Source of the DNA: Paenibacillus_T sp033239625
GTDB taxonomy: Bacteria > Bacillota > Bacilli > Paenibacillales > Paenibacillaceae
DNA length: 64,000 nt
Assembly (NCBI RefSeq): GCF_033239625.1
Contig: NZ_BTCK01000030.1
Location: 22,136 to 86,135 of the forward strand
Direction: 5' to 3'
Shown: in pieces, positions 41,499-50,443 of the stretch
Layout of the letters: the number at the start of each line of letters is the position of its first letter
Position numbering within the stretch: the first letter of the stretch is position 1
Program-made: the position numbers and the translations under genes
Notes under the pieces: model-generated
Told to the model about the DNA's origin: nothing
The model's database searches: none
The model's input: the letters and a program-made list of their open reading frames with translations, nothing else

Positions 41499-41780
41499 CC
41501 TGTTGCTTCTGTTATTATTGTTATTGCTTAACCTTGTTGGCTCGATGCCTTTCTTGTAGGTTGTGTGGTTCGTGTTACTGACTTAAGAATATACGATTCT
41601 ATCATTTGTGTAAATATTCAGAATATTATGATTTAGTCGATTTAGGCGGAAAAATGGGCATTTATCGCGTGTATTTTACGTTTTTCGCAGATTTTCAATT
41701 AGAGTCTAGTATATTCCAATAGATGGGCTGCACAGGCCCCCGCACAAGTCAGCCTCTGCCTCTTCTGACGCCAACACAAA

Positions 41781-41817
41781 GAACCGCGAGATAGCCTTCA
41801 GCCCTCGCGGTTCCTTT
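41781..41817. terminator. Terminator after nirBD
   Basis: Perfect arms GAACCGCGAG (41781-41790) and CTCGCGGTTC (41804-41813). T-run on the plus strand (CTTTT) and TTTGTG on the minus strand. Confidence 0.8.
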
Positions 41818-41835
41818 TATAACCTCAACAGCAAA

Positions 41836-44610
41836 TCATTTCACTACGCCCATACGAACCCCAACGAACACTTCGCCGTCTGTTACTCGAACGGGATACG
41901 TCCGAACCTGGCCCTTATCCGGAGTCTGCACTTGGCCGTCCGACAGGCTGATCCTCCAATCGCAGATGGGATCGAACAGGATGTCGCCCGCTACGATACC
42001 TTCCACGATAGTGCCTCCCCGCGGCCCGGGACTTTTATTCTCGAGCGCAAATACGCTGCCTTCCGAAGTTCGGAATACGGCAATCTCTTGCCCTTCCAGC
42101 TGGACGACTCGGCCTAGCCGCTCCGCATACTGCTCCAGCGTTCCAACCGAATAATAATGGAAGTCTTTCTCGTCGACAGCATTGGCTGCGCCCTGGCTGT
42201 TCTCGAATAGACGCTCCCGCAGCTTCGAGTTGTCGAGAATATCCTTCCACGGCTCTTTCACCTGAGCCAGTGCAAGCTCCATGCGCTCGGCCAGCTGTTT
42301 GCGCTGCTCCACGTCCTCGACTACGGTCTGAATAATCGACTTGATTCCAACACGCTCAATCCAGTCCGACGTCCGTTCGAGATACTTACCTGTCTCCCGA
42401 TAATACTGCATAAAGGCGGATACGATCTCGAGCAGTTCCTCGTCCGTCATTACCTTGCACAGCAGCTCCGCCAGGCGCGCCTTGATGCCGCCGTTGCCTC
42501 CGACATAAATCTCCCAAGCGCCTTCGTTGCCGACGATGCCGATATCCTTGGTCGAAGATTCGGCGCAGTTGCGAGGGCAGCCATTGACGGCCATTTTGAA
42601 TTTGGCCGGCATGTCGAGCCGTTCGAACTTCTTCTCCAGCAGAATGCCCATTCCCATCGAGTCCTTCGTCCCGAATCGGCAGAACTGCGATCCGACGCAT
42701 GTTTTCACGGTTCGCAGCGCTTTGGCATAGGCATACCCCGACGGCATCCCCAGCTCTTCCCATACCTTCGGCAGGTCATCTCGTTTAATTCCTAGCAGGT
42801 CAAGCCGTTGACCGCCGGTTACCTTAACGAGCTTAACGTTGTACTTAACCGCGACGTCAGCAATAAGACGAAGGTCTTCCGGCGTCGTTACGCCTCCGTA
42901 CATTCGCGGAACGACGCCGAACGTTCCGTCCTTCTGGATGTTGGCATGCATCCTTTCGTTAACGAAACGCGCATCCCGCTCGTCCGCATGTTCAGTCGGC
43001 CATATCATGCCCAAATAATAGTTGAGTGCAGGACGACATTTCGAGCAGCCCTCTTCATTGTTCCAGCCGAGCGCATATCGAACTTCTTTGGAAGTAATGA
43101 GCCCCTTCTCTTTGATGTGTCGTACAACCTCGTCCCTGCTCAGCGTCGTGCAGCCGCAGATGCCTTCCTTCTTCGCTGCAGCCGAATCGTATTTGTCGCC
43201 GAGCACATACTGGAGAATTTGTTCAACAACTGGGCGACAACCACCGCAGGAACGCGATGCGCCTGTCGTGACCTTGATTTCCTCTACCGTTGTCAAACCA
43301 TGCTCGTTGATCGCATCGACGATGTGCTTCTTCGTTACCCCGTTGCAGCCGCATACGATTTCTTCGTCTCTCAGCTCTGCTGCCGTGTTGCCGGTCTCCG
43401 TTACGGTTGCACCCATGAGCCGCCCATGGATATCCTCCGTCATCACCGTACCCGTGCGGATCCACTGCTGAAGCCGCGTAGCTTCTTTCCCGTCACCGAC
43501 CAACACGCCTCCGACAATTCTGCCTTCGCGAAGCAGGATCTTCTTATAGACGCGCCGCCACTCGTCGTGCATCCGCACGACAGCAAGGTCTGGCGCATCC
43601 TGAAACTCGCCTGCAGAGAAAACATCAACGCCTGAAATTTTCAGCTGCGTGGAGACAACGGTGCCTTCATATGGCTTCGTTTCCGCTCCGCACAAGTATT
43701 TGGCCAGCACGGCCCCTTGTTCGAACAGCGGCGCAACCAAACCGTAGCATATCCCTCGATGCTCGTTACATTCGCCTACTGCGAATACATCCGGCACCGA
43801 AGTGCGCATGTAATCGTCCACGACAATGCCGCGTCTCACTTCGATTCCTGCCGCACGTGCCAATTGAACGTTCGGCTGAATGCCTGCCGCCATCACGACG
43901 AACTCTGCTTCAAGCTCCGTTCCGTCACTGAATTTCAATCCCGAAACGCGTTCCGCTCCAAGGAATTCTACCGTCTTTCTACCGGTTGCGAATTTCAGCC
44001 CTTGGCTTTCCAGCTCAACCTGCAGCATATGGGAAGCCGTATGATCCAGCTGCCGCTCCATCAAGTCCTCGAAGAGGTGAACAACCGTAACGTCCATGCC
44101 CAGCTTCAGCAGGCCCTTCGCCGCTTCCAATCCAAGCAGACCGCCGCCAATAACGGCTGCTTTCTTATATTCATTCGCGGTGCGAAGCATAAGCTCGCAA
44201 TCGGCAATATCCCGGAAGCCGACGATGCCTTCCTTATCCACGCCCGGAACCGGCAGCAGGAAAGGCTTCGAGCCCGTCGCGATAATCAGTTTATCGTATG
44301 GAACTTCCATTCCGTTATCTGCAATAACCTTTTTGCCAATCGTATCAATAGCTGTGACCGTAGTGCCGGTGAATAAGTCGATCCCGTTGTCACGGTACCA
44401 ATTCCAGTCGTTAAGGATGATATCCTCAACGGCTTTGCTCTTCTCAAGTACATAAGACAGCTGAATACGGTTATAGTTCGGATAGGGTTCACTGCCGAAA
44501 ACAGTGATCTGAAAAGCATTAGGTGTAAGCTTCAACATATTCTCTACTGTGTTGATCCCTGCCATACCGTTACCGATGACGACTAATCGCTCGCGTTCCT
44601 GTGTATTCAT
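41836..44610 (-). CDS. nirB: Assimilatory nitrite reductase, NirB-NirD fusion
   Basis: 924 aa. NAD(P)H- and siroheme-dependent reduction of nitrite to ammonia. Order: FAD/NAD pyridine-nucleotide-oxidoreductase domain (VVIGNGMAGINTV; IGGGLLGLEAAKGL), two BFD [2Fe-2S] domains (VCGCNGVT...RSCGGCRP and GICGCTT..GCSKCRP), siroheme/4Fe-4S domain with TCVGSQFCRFG and NGCPRNCAESS, then about 105 C-terminal residues matching NirD/NasE (QEIAVFRTSEGSVFAL..CDWRISLSDGQV). NirD here lacks Rieske Cys/His ligands, as is usual. In B. subtilis NasD and NasE are separate, so this is a fusion. No siroheme or nitrate genes are nearby. Confidence 0.95.
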   Translation of the reverse strand: MNTQERERLVVIGNGMAGINTVENMLKLTPNAFQITVFGSEPYPNYNRIQLSYVLEKSKAVEDIILNDWNWYRDNGIDLFTGTTVTAIDTIGKKVIADNGMEVPYDKLIIATGSKPFLLPVPGVDKEGIVGFRDIADCELMLRTANEYKKAAVIGGGLLGLEAAKGLLKLGMDVTVVHLFEDLMERQLDHTASHMLQVELESQGLKFATGRKTVEFLGAERVSGLKFSDGTELEAEFVVMAAGIQPNVQLARAAGIEVRRGIVVDDYMRTSVPDVFAVGECNEHRGICYGLVAPLFEQGAVLAKYLCGAETKPYEGTVVSTQLKISGVDVFSAGEFQDAPDLAVVRMHDEWRRVYKKILLREGRIVGGVLVGDGKEATRLQQWIRTGTVMTEDIHGRLMGATVTETGNTAAELRDEEIVCGCNGVTKKHIVDAINEHGLTTVEEIKVTTGASRSCGGCRPVVEQILQYVLGDKYDSAAAKKEGICGCTTLSRDEVVRHIKEKGLITSKEVRYALGWNNEEGCSKCRPALNYYLGMIWPTEHADERDARFVNERMHANIQKDGTFGVVPRMYGGVTTPEDLRLIADVAVKYNVKLVKVTGGQRLDLLGIKRDDLPKVWEELGMPSGYAYAKALRTVKTCVGSQFCRFGTKDSMGMGILLEKKFERLDMPAKFKMAVNGCPRNCAESSTKDIGIVGNEGAWEIYVGGNGGIKARLAELLCKVMTDEELLEIVSAFMQYYRETGKYLERTSDWIERVGIKSIIQTVVEDVEQRKQLAERMELALAQVKEPWKDILDNSKLRERLFENSQGAANAVDEKDFHYYSVGTLEQYAERLGRVVQLEGQEIAVFRTSEGSVFALENKSPGPRGGTIVEGIVAGDILFDPICDWRISLSDGQVQTPDKGQVRTYPVRVTDGEVFVGVRMGVVK

Positions 44611-44994
44611 GCCTTTCCCCTCCTAGAGATCGTGCTTGTTCGTCTCTCTCCGTTTCTATCATTCTAATCGTAAAGCAACCACTGCAGCTGTGATATAAAT
44701 TACAGATTATATAGAAATGCATGTTTCTTGCCCTAGGGATAATAAAGCAGACCAGACGCAACAACGATACTACAAGGCGGAAATAAGACATTTTCTGAAA
44801 ATGAAATCGTCCATTCAACAAACAGATAGTCACGGAACTAACAGCACGTAAGGTTAACCATCTTCTGCAAAGGAGTGAAGGATGTCTTGTTTCGTTAGTA
44901 CCTGCAACCAAGACTTGTGTATCTGCGTATTTAACATAAATTACCTGGGAAATAACTATTGTTCTCTCATCTCTATTTATATAGGAGGATTACC
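44611..44994. other. Divergent promoter region of nirB and the serine hydrolase
   Basis: 384 bp. It contains a -10 and a palindromic operator for nirB (44689-44711) and, from 44882, a small Cys-rich frame that overlaps the start of the hydrolase. Confidence 0.6.
44689..44711 (-). promoter_or_regulatory. FNR/CRP- or GlnR-like palindrome and -10 of nirB
   Basis: TGTGATATAAATTACA (44689-44704) fits TGTGA-N6-TCACA of the FNR/CRP family with one mismatch. It is one base short of the TnrA/GlnR consensus TGTNA-N7-TNACA. A TATAAT on the minus strand abuts it (44711-44706), so the site would cover the transcription start. Confidence 0.5.
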
Positions 44995-45037
44995 TTGCTG
45001 CCTGAACAATTTCACGCTCTCACGACCGATTATGTAA
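44882..45037 (+). CDS. Possible 51-aa Cys-rich ORF
   Basis: Starts MSCFVSTCNQDLCICVFN after AAAGGAG at good spacing and contains seven Cys. It overlaps the start of the serine hydrolase gene in another frame. It could be a leader ORF or coincidence; no family recognised. Confidence 0.3.
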   Translation: MSCFVSTCNQDLCICVFNINYLGNNYCSLISIYIGGLPCCLNNFTLSRPIM

Positions 45038-46092
45038 GAGGCAAGAAGCGTCTGTAGCTTACCATTGGCATCATAAATCAAGGCGAGGTTTCCTACTTTG
45101 AACATCGAAATGCTCCACGCGGCTCCAATGTTCCCGGCAGGGACATGCTGTACGAGATCGGCTCCATCACCAAAGTGTTCACGACCATCCTGCTGAAAGC
45201 ATGTGCCCAGGACGATTATGTCTCATTAGAGAAACCTATCTCCGAATATGAGTACCTCGAACCGCTGCACCACAATCCCTATTGGAGCAAAATAACGCTT
45301 CAGCACTTGGCCGCGCACACATCCGGATTACCGAGAATGCCGGCCAATATTAAGCCTCGCAATCGGTTGAATCCTTTCGCGGACTATACAGAAGAACTGA
45401 TGCTCAGCTTCCTGTCCGATTACAATGGCGAAGATCGTATTGGAACCTATGAATATTCGAACCTCGGGTTCGGCCTGCTCGGTTACATTCTCTGTCGCGC
45501 CACGGGCTGCACCTATGATGAACTGCTCCACAAGTACATCACGGGCCCTCTTCATATGACCAGTACGTCCATCCACTTATCAGCGGAACAGAAGAAGCGC
45601 CTCGCCGCAGGCTTCACTTCTACAGGCCGGCGGGTACCGCACTGGGATTTATCCGTTCATGAGGGGGCCGGCGGGATTAAGTCCTCAGTGGAAGATATGA
45701 TGATATTCATCCAGAGCAACCTAACCGCAAACGCATCACAGCAGAATACCGCCATCCCGCACTACTTTCAAGCGATTCATTCCCCTGTGTCACTGAATGG
45801 CACCGACCGATATTTAGGCTGGGTGCTGGAGAAACAACCCGAATGCGAATACTTATGGCATAACGGAGGAACTTATGGATTCACAAGCTACACAGCCTTC
45901 GACCGACAGACCGGTACAGCAGTCGTTGTCTTGTCCAACTACTGCTTTGCATCCATGTACATACTAGACATCTTAGTGAGCCAGCTGCTGAGCAAATGGC
46001 GTAAGTCGGGGCCAATGATGCCGGTTGATGAGATAGGCAAACAGCTCATGAGCGAGCTTCGAAATCTGCACGGATCCGCCTCTAATAGATAA
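44995..46092 (+). pseudogene. Class C beta-lactamase-like serine hydrolase, interrupted by TAG
   Basis: TTG 44995 follows a perfect AGGAGG (44983-44988) and reads LLPEQFHALTTDYVRGKKRL, then TAG (45055-45057), then continues in the same frame as LTIGIINQGEVSYFEH to the intact remainder. The rest (from ATG 45145, 315 aa) keeps the catalytic motifs: SITK (SxxK), YSN (YxN) and HNGG. A CAG-to-TAG change would explain it. AGGGA before ATG 45145 could allow reinitiation, giving a protein without its first 50 residues but with the catalytic Ser. So: pseudogene, shortened protein or stop readthrough. Confidence 0.8.
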
Positions 46093-46098
46093 CAACAG

Positions 46099-46123
46099 AT
46101 ATGCTATACTGTATATAGCATAT
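46099..46123. promoter_or_regulatory. Palindromic operator before tetR
   Basis: ATATGCTATA (46099-46108) CTGTA TATAGCATAT (46114-46123), perfect 10-bp arms, 27 bp before the TetR-family ATG. TATACTGT from its centre recurs upstream of the ABC ATPase gene. Confidence 0.7.
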
Positions 46124-46149
46124 AAGGTTTTCTGAAGAAGGGGATCGAC

Positions 46150-46956
46150 ATGACAGACAAGAACGGAGATCAGCCTGACGCTGCGGTACCGCCAACCATA
46201 GACGCAGAAGCGCTGAAGGGTTTGCCGAACGCCTCGAGGCTGAGCTGGGGAATCATTAAGCAGCAACGCAGAGGCCCTAAGGGTGAGCTAAGCATTGCAA
46301 AGATTGTAGAAGCTGCGATTGCGATTGCAGACCAAGACGGATTATCAGCCGTATCGATGAATCGGGTCGCCAGCTCGCTTGGCTATACGCCGATGTCATT
46401 ATATCGCTATATCGAGAGCAAAGAGGACTTGCTCGTCCTGATGCAGGATGCCGTCTGCGATCCGAACATTCCTCCGCAGCAGGAATATGCCAATTGGCGC
46501 GAGGAAATGAAAGCCTACGTCGAAGCAAGCGTTGACATATTCGTACGCCACCCCTGGTATGCCGATATCCCGATTGTAGGAGTTCCTAGCACGCCGAACA
46601 CGCTCCGATACGTGGACTGGGCTATCCATACGATGCGTGATTTTCCGATATCAGACTACGAGAAAATGTCATTCTTGCTCCTGCTCAGCTCTTATGCGAG
46701 AGCCGTTGGCTTAATTCGCAGAGATCTCATGCTCTCGATGAAAGCTGGGGGTACCTTCGAGAACTTCAGCGGCTCCAGCTTCGGACCTGCGCTTCGGCAG
46801 CTTGTGAAGCCAGAACAATACCCAAGCTTATATCCTGTCATCGCTTCTGGCGTGTATACAGGTGAACAAGAGCAAGACAATCCGATCGGCGACGATCTCG
46901 ACTTCGGCTTGGAACGGATATTAGACGGTATGGCCAGTTACCTGGAATGCAAATAA
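46150..46956 (+). CDS. TetR/AcrR family regulator
   Basis: 268 aa. A 45-residue N-terminal extension precedes the TetR DNA-binding domain (LSIAKIVEAAIAIADQDGLSAVSMNRVASSLGYTPMSLYRYIESKEDLLVLM, about residues 48-100); the C-terminal ligand-binding domain resembles the TetR_C_33/TetR_C_1 type (VDIFVRHPWYADIP). AAGGGG precedes the ATG. Convergent with a DrrAB-like ABC pair whose promoter contains matching half-sites, so it probably represses that exporter and itself. Confidence 0.88.
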   Translation: MTDKNGDQPDAAVPPTIDAEALKGLPNASRLSWGIIKQQRRGPKGELSIAKIVEAAIAIADQDGLSAVSMNRVASSLGYTPMSLYRYIESKEDLLVLMQDAVCDPNIPPQQEYANWREEMKAYVEASVDIFVRHPWYADIPIVGVPSTPNTLRYVDWAIHTMRDFPISDYEKMSFLLLLSSYARAVGLIRRDLMLSMKAGGTFENFSGSSFGPALRQLVKPEQYPSLYPVIASGVYTGEQEQDNPIGDDLDFGLERILDGMASYLECK

Positions 46957-47002
46957 AGAAAGGTTCGAGCGGTGCCATAATGGCGCCTCGCGAACCTTTC
47001 TT
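46956..47002. terminator. Bidirectional terminator tetR/ABC
   Basis: AAGAAAGGTTCG (46956-46967) and CGAACCTTTCTT (46991-47002), with an inner GGTGCC/GGCGCC hairpin, between convergent genes. Confidence 0.85.
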
Positions 47003-47006
47003 CGTT

Positions 47007-47822
47007 TTATCGGCGGCCTGCTTGATGACGAAACGCAAACGCGCTCCATGCGACAGCAACAGCCAGTATGGCAAGACACCAGATGATCGCGATCCATCCA
47101 TCGCTGTTCGATTGACCCGATTGACCGGAGATCAATCCGCGAATCGTCTCAATGACCGGCGTAATCGGCTGATGGTTAGCGACTCCTTGCAGCCAGCTCG
47201 GCATCGTACTCGTTGGAACGAACGCACTGGACAGATAAGGCAGGAACAGCAGCGCGAAGCCGTATGCACTGGCTGCAGATGGACTGCGAGTGACAATGCC
47301 AATCGCAGCGAACAACCAGGTGAATGCGAAGATGAACAGGGCGATCATGCCGATGGCGAGCAGCCATTCCCCTACATCGGCCGTTGGGCGGAAGCCTACT
47401 GCCAGCGCTACGGTGATCACGACGCTCGTCGCAAGCAGGTTGCGGACGACACCCGCAATGACGTGCCCCATGACAACCCCAATGCTGTTGATCGGCATCG
47501 TCCGGAATCGATCGATAATCCCGTTCGTCATGTCCATCGCCACGTCAACAGCTGTACTTGAAGAACCGAACCCGGCGCACAGCAGTATAATCCCCGGGAC
47601 GACGTAGTTCACATAGTTGCCGGAAGGATCCAGAGCGCCGCCCATGACGTACGTGAACAGCAGCATCAGCATAACGGGCAGCACGATCGCCATCAGAAGC
47701 GCCTCCGTATTGCGCAAGCTGAGACGAAGACTGCGGCCAATAAACACAGCATTGGCAACGCTGAAAGAAGCGTGTTTCATGTCCTCTTGTCGTTCTTCTA
47801 TTTGAAAAATAGTCGTTGTCAT
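47007..47822 (-). CDS. ABC-2 type permease (DrrB-like)
   Basis: 271 aa, six membrane helices. The ABC-2 signature appears as LRNTEALLMAIVLPVMLMLLFTYVMGG and GIGIVTRSPSAASAYGF, and PLSSAFVPTSTMPSWLQ-type loop residues precede the last helix (LPYLSSAFVPTSTMPSWL), as in daunorubicin DrrB-type exporters. Its ATG overlaps the ATPase stop by four bases. Substrate unknown; probably drug or antibiotic export given the TetR gene downstream. Confidence 0.9.
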   Translation of the reverse strand: MTTTIFQIEERQEDMKHASFSVANAVFIGRSLRLSLRNTEALLMAIVLPVMLMLLFTYVMGGALDPSGNYVNYVVPGIILLCAGFGSSSTAVDVAMDMTNGIIDRFRTMPINSIGVVMGHVIAGVVRNLLATSVVITVALAVGFRPTADVGEWLLAIGMIALFIFAFTWLFAAIGIVTRSPSAASAYGFALLFLPYLSSAFVPTSTMPSWLQGVANHQPITPVIETIRGLISGQSGQSNSDGWIAIIWCLAILAVAVAWSAFAFRHQAGRR

Positions 47823-48706
47823 CCTACGGCGACCTCCTCTTCACGGCCAGTCAGTGCCAAGAACACATCCTCCATGCTCGGCTGGCGAATGGCTACCTTC
47901 GCATTAGCTGGAACAATCCGAAGAGCCTCCTGCAATGCACGGTTTACATCCTGTATCGTCCCGTCCGTCGGCAAAGTCCGAATAATAACGTCGTCATCAT
48001 TGCTGATCTCAATAACGGCTTCGCCAAACCGAGCTTTCAACTCGGAGGCTGATCCAGAAGCAATCAGGCGGCCATCCGCGAGTACCGCAATTTGGTCGGC
48101 AAGCTCGTCGGCTTCCTCCAAGTATTGCGTCGTCAAGAAAATCGTCATACCCTGTTCGCGAAGCTTCCGAATCATCGTCCACAGCGCGCGCCTGCTCATC
48201 GCATCGAGACCCGTCGTCGGCTCGTCGAGGAAGAGCACGGGTTTCGGACGTACGAGACTAAGCGCAAGGTCGAGACGTCGGCGCATACCGCCCGAGTAGG
48301 ACCCGACACGTTTGCCTGCTGCGTCCTTCAGGTCGAAGGCATCGAGCAATTCTGCTGTTCGCTGCCGAGAGGCCGACGGCGATAAACCTGATAACCGACA
48401 GAGCATATGCAGATTTTCTCTACCCGTCAGCATAGCGTCTACTGCGGCGAATTGCCCTGTAAGGCTGATTGCCCCTCTTACACCGTTAGCGTCTGACGAT
48501 AAGTCACGGCCCGCTATCCGTACTTCTCCTGCATCCGCAGAGGCAAGCGTCGATAGAATATGAATAAGCGTCGTTTTGCCAGCGCCATTACGTCCGAGCA
48601 GCGCGAATACCGTACCCGCCGGCACGGCAAGGTCGATGCCGCTCAGCACGATTTTGTCACCATAACGCTTATGCAAGCCACGGACTTCGATCGCGATTTT
48701 CCCCAT
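47819..48706 (-). CDS. ABC transporter ATPase (DrrA-like)
   Basis: 295 aa. Walker A LLGRNGAGKTTLI, Q-loop LTGQFAAVD (typical of DrrA proteins), signature SYSGGMRRRLDLA, Walker B PVLFLDEPTTGLD, H-loop LTTQYLEEAD, then a C-terminal 70-residue DrrA1-type domain ending MEDVFLALTGRE. AAAGGAGG precedes the ATG. First gene of a two-gene operon with the permease; operator-like half-sites lie at 48738-48760. Confidence 0.93.
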   Translation of the reverse strand: MGKIAIEVRGLHKRYGDKIVLSGIDLAVPAGTVFALLGRNGAGKTTLIHILSTLASADAGEVRIAGRDLSSDANGVRGAISLTGQFAAVDAMLTGRENLHMLCRLSGLSPSASRQRTAELLDAFDLKDAAGKRVGSYSGGMRRRLDLALSLVRPKPVLFLDEPTTGLDAMSRRALWTMIRKLREQGMTIFLTTQYLEEADELADQIAVLADGRLIASGSASELKARFGEAVIEISNDDDVIIRTLPTDGTIQDVNRALQEALRIVPANAKVAIRQPSMEDVFLALTGREEEVAVG

Positions 48707-48737
48707 TAGAAATCGGCCTCCTTTGTTTCCTCAACAA

Positions 48738-48760
48738 CAGTATATTATATAAACAGTATA
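48738..48760. promoter_or_regulatory. TetR half-site pair before the ABC operon
   Basis: ACAGTATAT (48738) and ACAGTATAT (48754) on + read as two TATACTGT half-sites on -, the same octamer found at the centre of the tetR operator at 46099-46123. Confidence 0.55.
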
Positions 48761-48862
48761 TACGGTACACAGTTAATGTCAATGAGAAACTCGGCCTGCT
48801 TGTCCCGAGTCATTCTGCACACAAAGAACACCCAGAGATCTCTGGATAGCCTAATAATGCGA

Positions 48863-48909
48863 AAAAGCTGTTCCACCAAGCACATCCCTGTGCCGGCGAA
48901 ACAGCTTTT
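48863..48909 (-). terminator. Terminator after the serine hydrolase gene
   Basis: AAAAGCTGTT (48863-48872) and AACAGCTTTT (48900-48909), T-run on the minus strand. A second hairpin with the CACCCAGA...TCTGG core follows at 48829-48847. Confidence 0.85.
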
Positions 48910-48965
48910 GTCACATAACCACATTCAATACTTTGTCCTACACTCTACACTCTACACGCTATACG

Positions 48966-50135
48966 CTACAGCTGCTCAATCGCCGCCAATACCGTATTGT
49001 TGAAGTGATCCGCATACATATTCTTGAACGGCCGATTATGGTCAAGCTCAACCGACAGATACACCGTCACCGTGCTGTACAACGGATCGACGCAGACGAA
49101 CGGTCCTGCCGCACCCCAGTGAGAGTACGCACCGCTTGAGAACAAGTCGCCGCCATCCCGCTTCGTGCCGTTGATCGCCCAGCCATAACCCCAGTACGCT
49201 TCCGGGAATACCTCATCGCGATATTGCGAGGAAACGCCAGGAATCTGATTGCGCGTCATTTCGAATACTGTAATCGGACTGAGCAGCCGCACGCCGTTGT
49301 ATTCACCGCCGAACAGGAACATTTGACCGAAAATCGCCAAGTCGTACGCCGAACCATACGCACCGCCGCCTGCAGACATCGACCGAATCATGTCTTCCGT
49401 CTCAATCCATTCCGCACAAGCTGCCTCTGGCGCGCGTCGCACAATCCGATATCGCTCCGAGTCAGGTACTGCATAATACGTATCGTGCATACCCAGCGGC
49501 TTGAAGATCCGCTCCTCAACGAATCGATGATATGGCATTCCGCTCACCCGAGATACGATCTCTCCGAGCAAATTGTAGCCGAAGCCGACGTATTGCATCA
49601 CTTGGCCTGGCTTCGTACGAAGCGGCACCTCATAGCCATAGCATAGCGATTCATGCGTATCCGCATCCTGACCCTCTGGGCAAGGCGGCAGCTCAACCCC
49701 CTGATCGCGCTTGCGCTCGATGATTTTCCACACATCCTCGCCGTTAATGCCCGACGTATGCGTCAGCAGGTGATGAACGTGAACCCCCTTCTTGCCAGGA
49801 CCCGTAAACTCGGGAATATAATCAACGATCGGCCGATTAAGCCCCATGAGACCTTCCTCTACAAGCATAAGAATGGCGGTTGCCGTAAACAGCTTCGTTA
49901 TCGAGCAAAGTGGAAACAACGCGTTGCGTGACAAATCAGCCGCTTCCGGCTCTGGGCCGAATTTGCCGTTCGCTTGATGCACGACGACAATACCTTTCCT
50001 TGCCGCAACGACAACCTGCGCCGGTGTTACGCCATTCACAACCATTTGCTCTGCTGCTTCAGCAATCCGTTTAACCCGGACTTCCGACATTCCGGCCTGC
50101 TCGGCCGAACCAGACTCAAGCTGTTTATTACGCAT
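48966..50135 (-). CDS. Serine hydrolase, beta-lactamase/esterase family
   Basis: 389 aa, no signal peptide visible. Catalytic motif CSITKLFTA (SxxK, about residues 78-81), YN in VGFGYNLLGEI (YxN-like), and HWGAAGP as the third motif (HxG type). Pattern of class C beta-lactamase-like esterases and D-aminopeptidases (EstB-like), more likely an esterase than a true beta-lactamase given its cytoplasmic look. AAGGGGGTC precedes the ATG. Monocistronic. Confidence 0.9.
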   Translation of the reverse strand: MRNKQLESGSAEQAGMSEVRVKRIAEAAEQMVVNGVTPAQVVVAARKGIVVVHQANGKFGPEPEAADLSRNALFPLCSITKLFTATAILMLVEEGLMGLNRPIVDYIPEFTGPGKKGVHVHHLLTHTSGINGEDVWKIIERKRDQGVELPPCPEGQDADTHESLCYGYEVPLRTKPGQVMQYVGFGYNLLGEIVSRVSGMPYHRFVEERIFKPLGMHDTYYAVPDSERYRIVRRAPEAACAEWIETEDMIRSMSAGGGAYGSAYDLAIFGQMFLFGGEYNGVRLLSPITVFEMTRNQIPGVSSQYRDEVFPEAYWGYGWAINGTKRDGGDLFSSGAYSHWGAAGPFVCVDPLYSTVTVYLSVELDHNRPFKNMYADHFNNTVLAAIEQL

Positions 50136-50443
50136 CGCAATGTGACCCCCTTATGATGAACCATAAATATGTAATGTTTTTATTTACTATTGCACATTTG
50201 TATTAACAATTCCTTCCTCATTATCGAAACAACACAAATTTCATAAATGAAAAACAGACTGAAAACGATATCCGAAACATTTCGAAAAATGCATGCCATT
50301 AGCTAATGAGAAAACCCCTGTCTAGGCCTTTCGAAGATGAGTGACCTATACCTTTGTGGAGCAAGGCAGCCTCGTAAGAATGAGGTAAGTTTATCGCCCA
50401 AAACAAAAACTGCTCCGTCCGCAGACGAAGCAGTTTTATCCCT
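50136..50443. other. Intergenic region, AT-rich
   Basis: 308 bp. It holds the promoter region of the serine hydrolase (50140-50230) and the terminator of the FAD gene (50407-50438). Nothing else seen. Confidence 0.6.
50407..50438 (-). terminator. Terminator of the polyketide cluster
   Basis: AAAACTGCT (50407-50415) and AGCAGTTTT (50430-50438), T-run on the minus strand. Confidence 0.85.

Larger units (their letters stand above)
40930..41835. other. 906-bp intergenic region
   Basis: Contains two terminators (40966-40997 and 41781-41817), an imperfect hairpin at 41013-41055, a tandem duplication (41255-41498) and an AT-rich stretch (41560-41720). The 63-aa minus frame at 41183-41374 covers the repeat and is not convincing as a gene. 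Confidence 0.65.
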
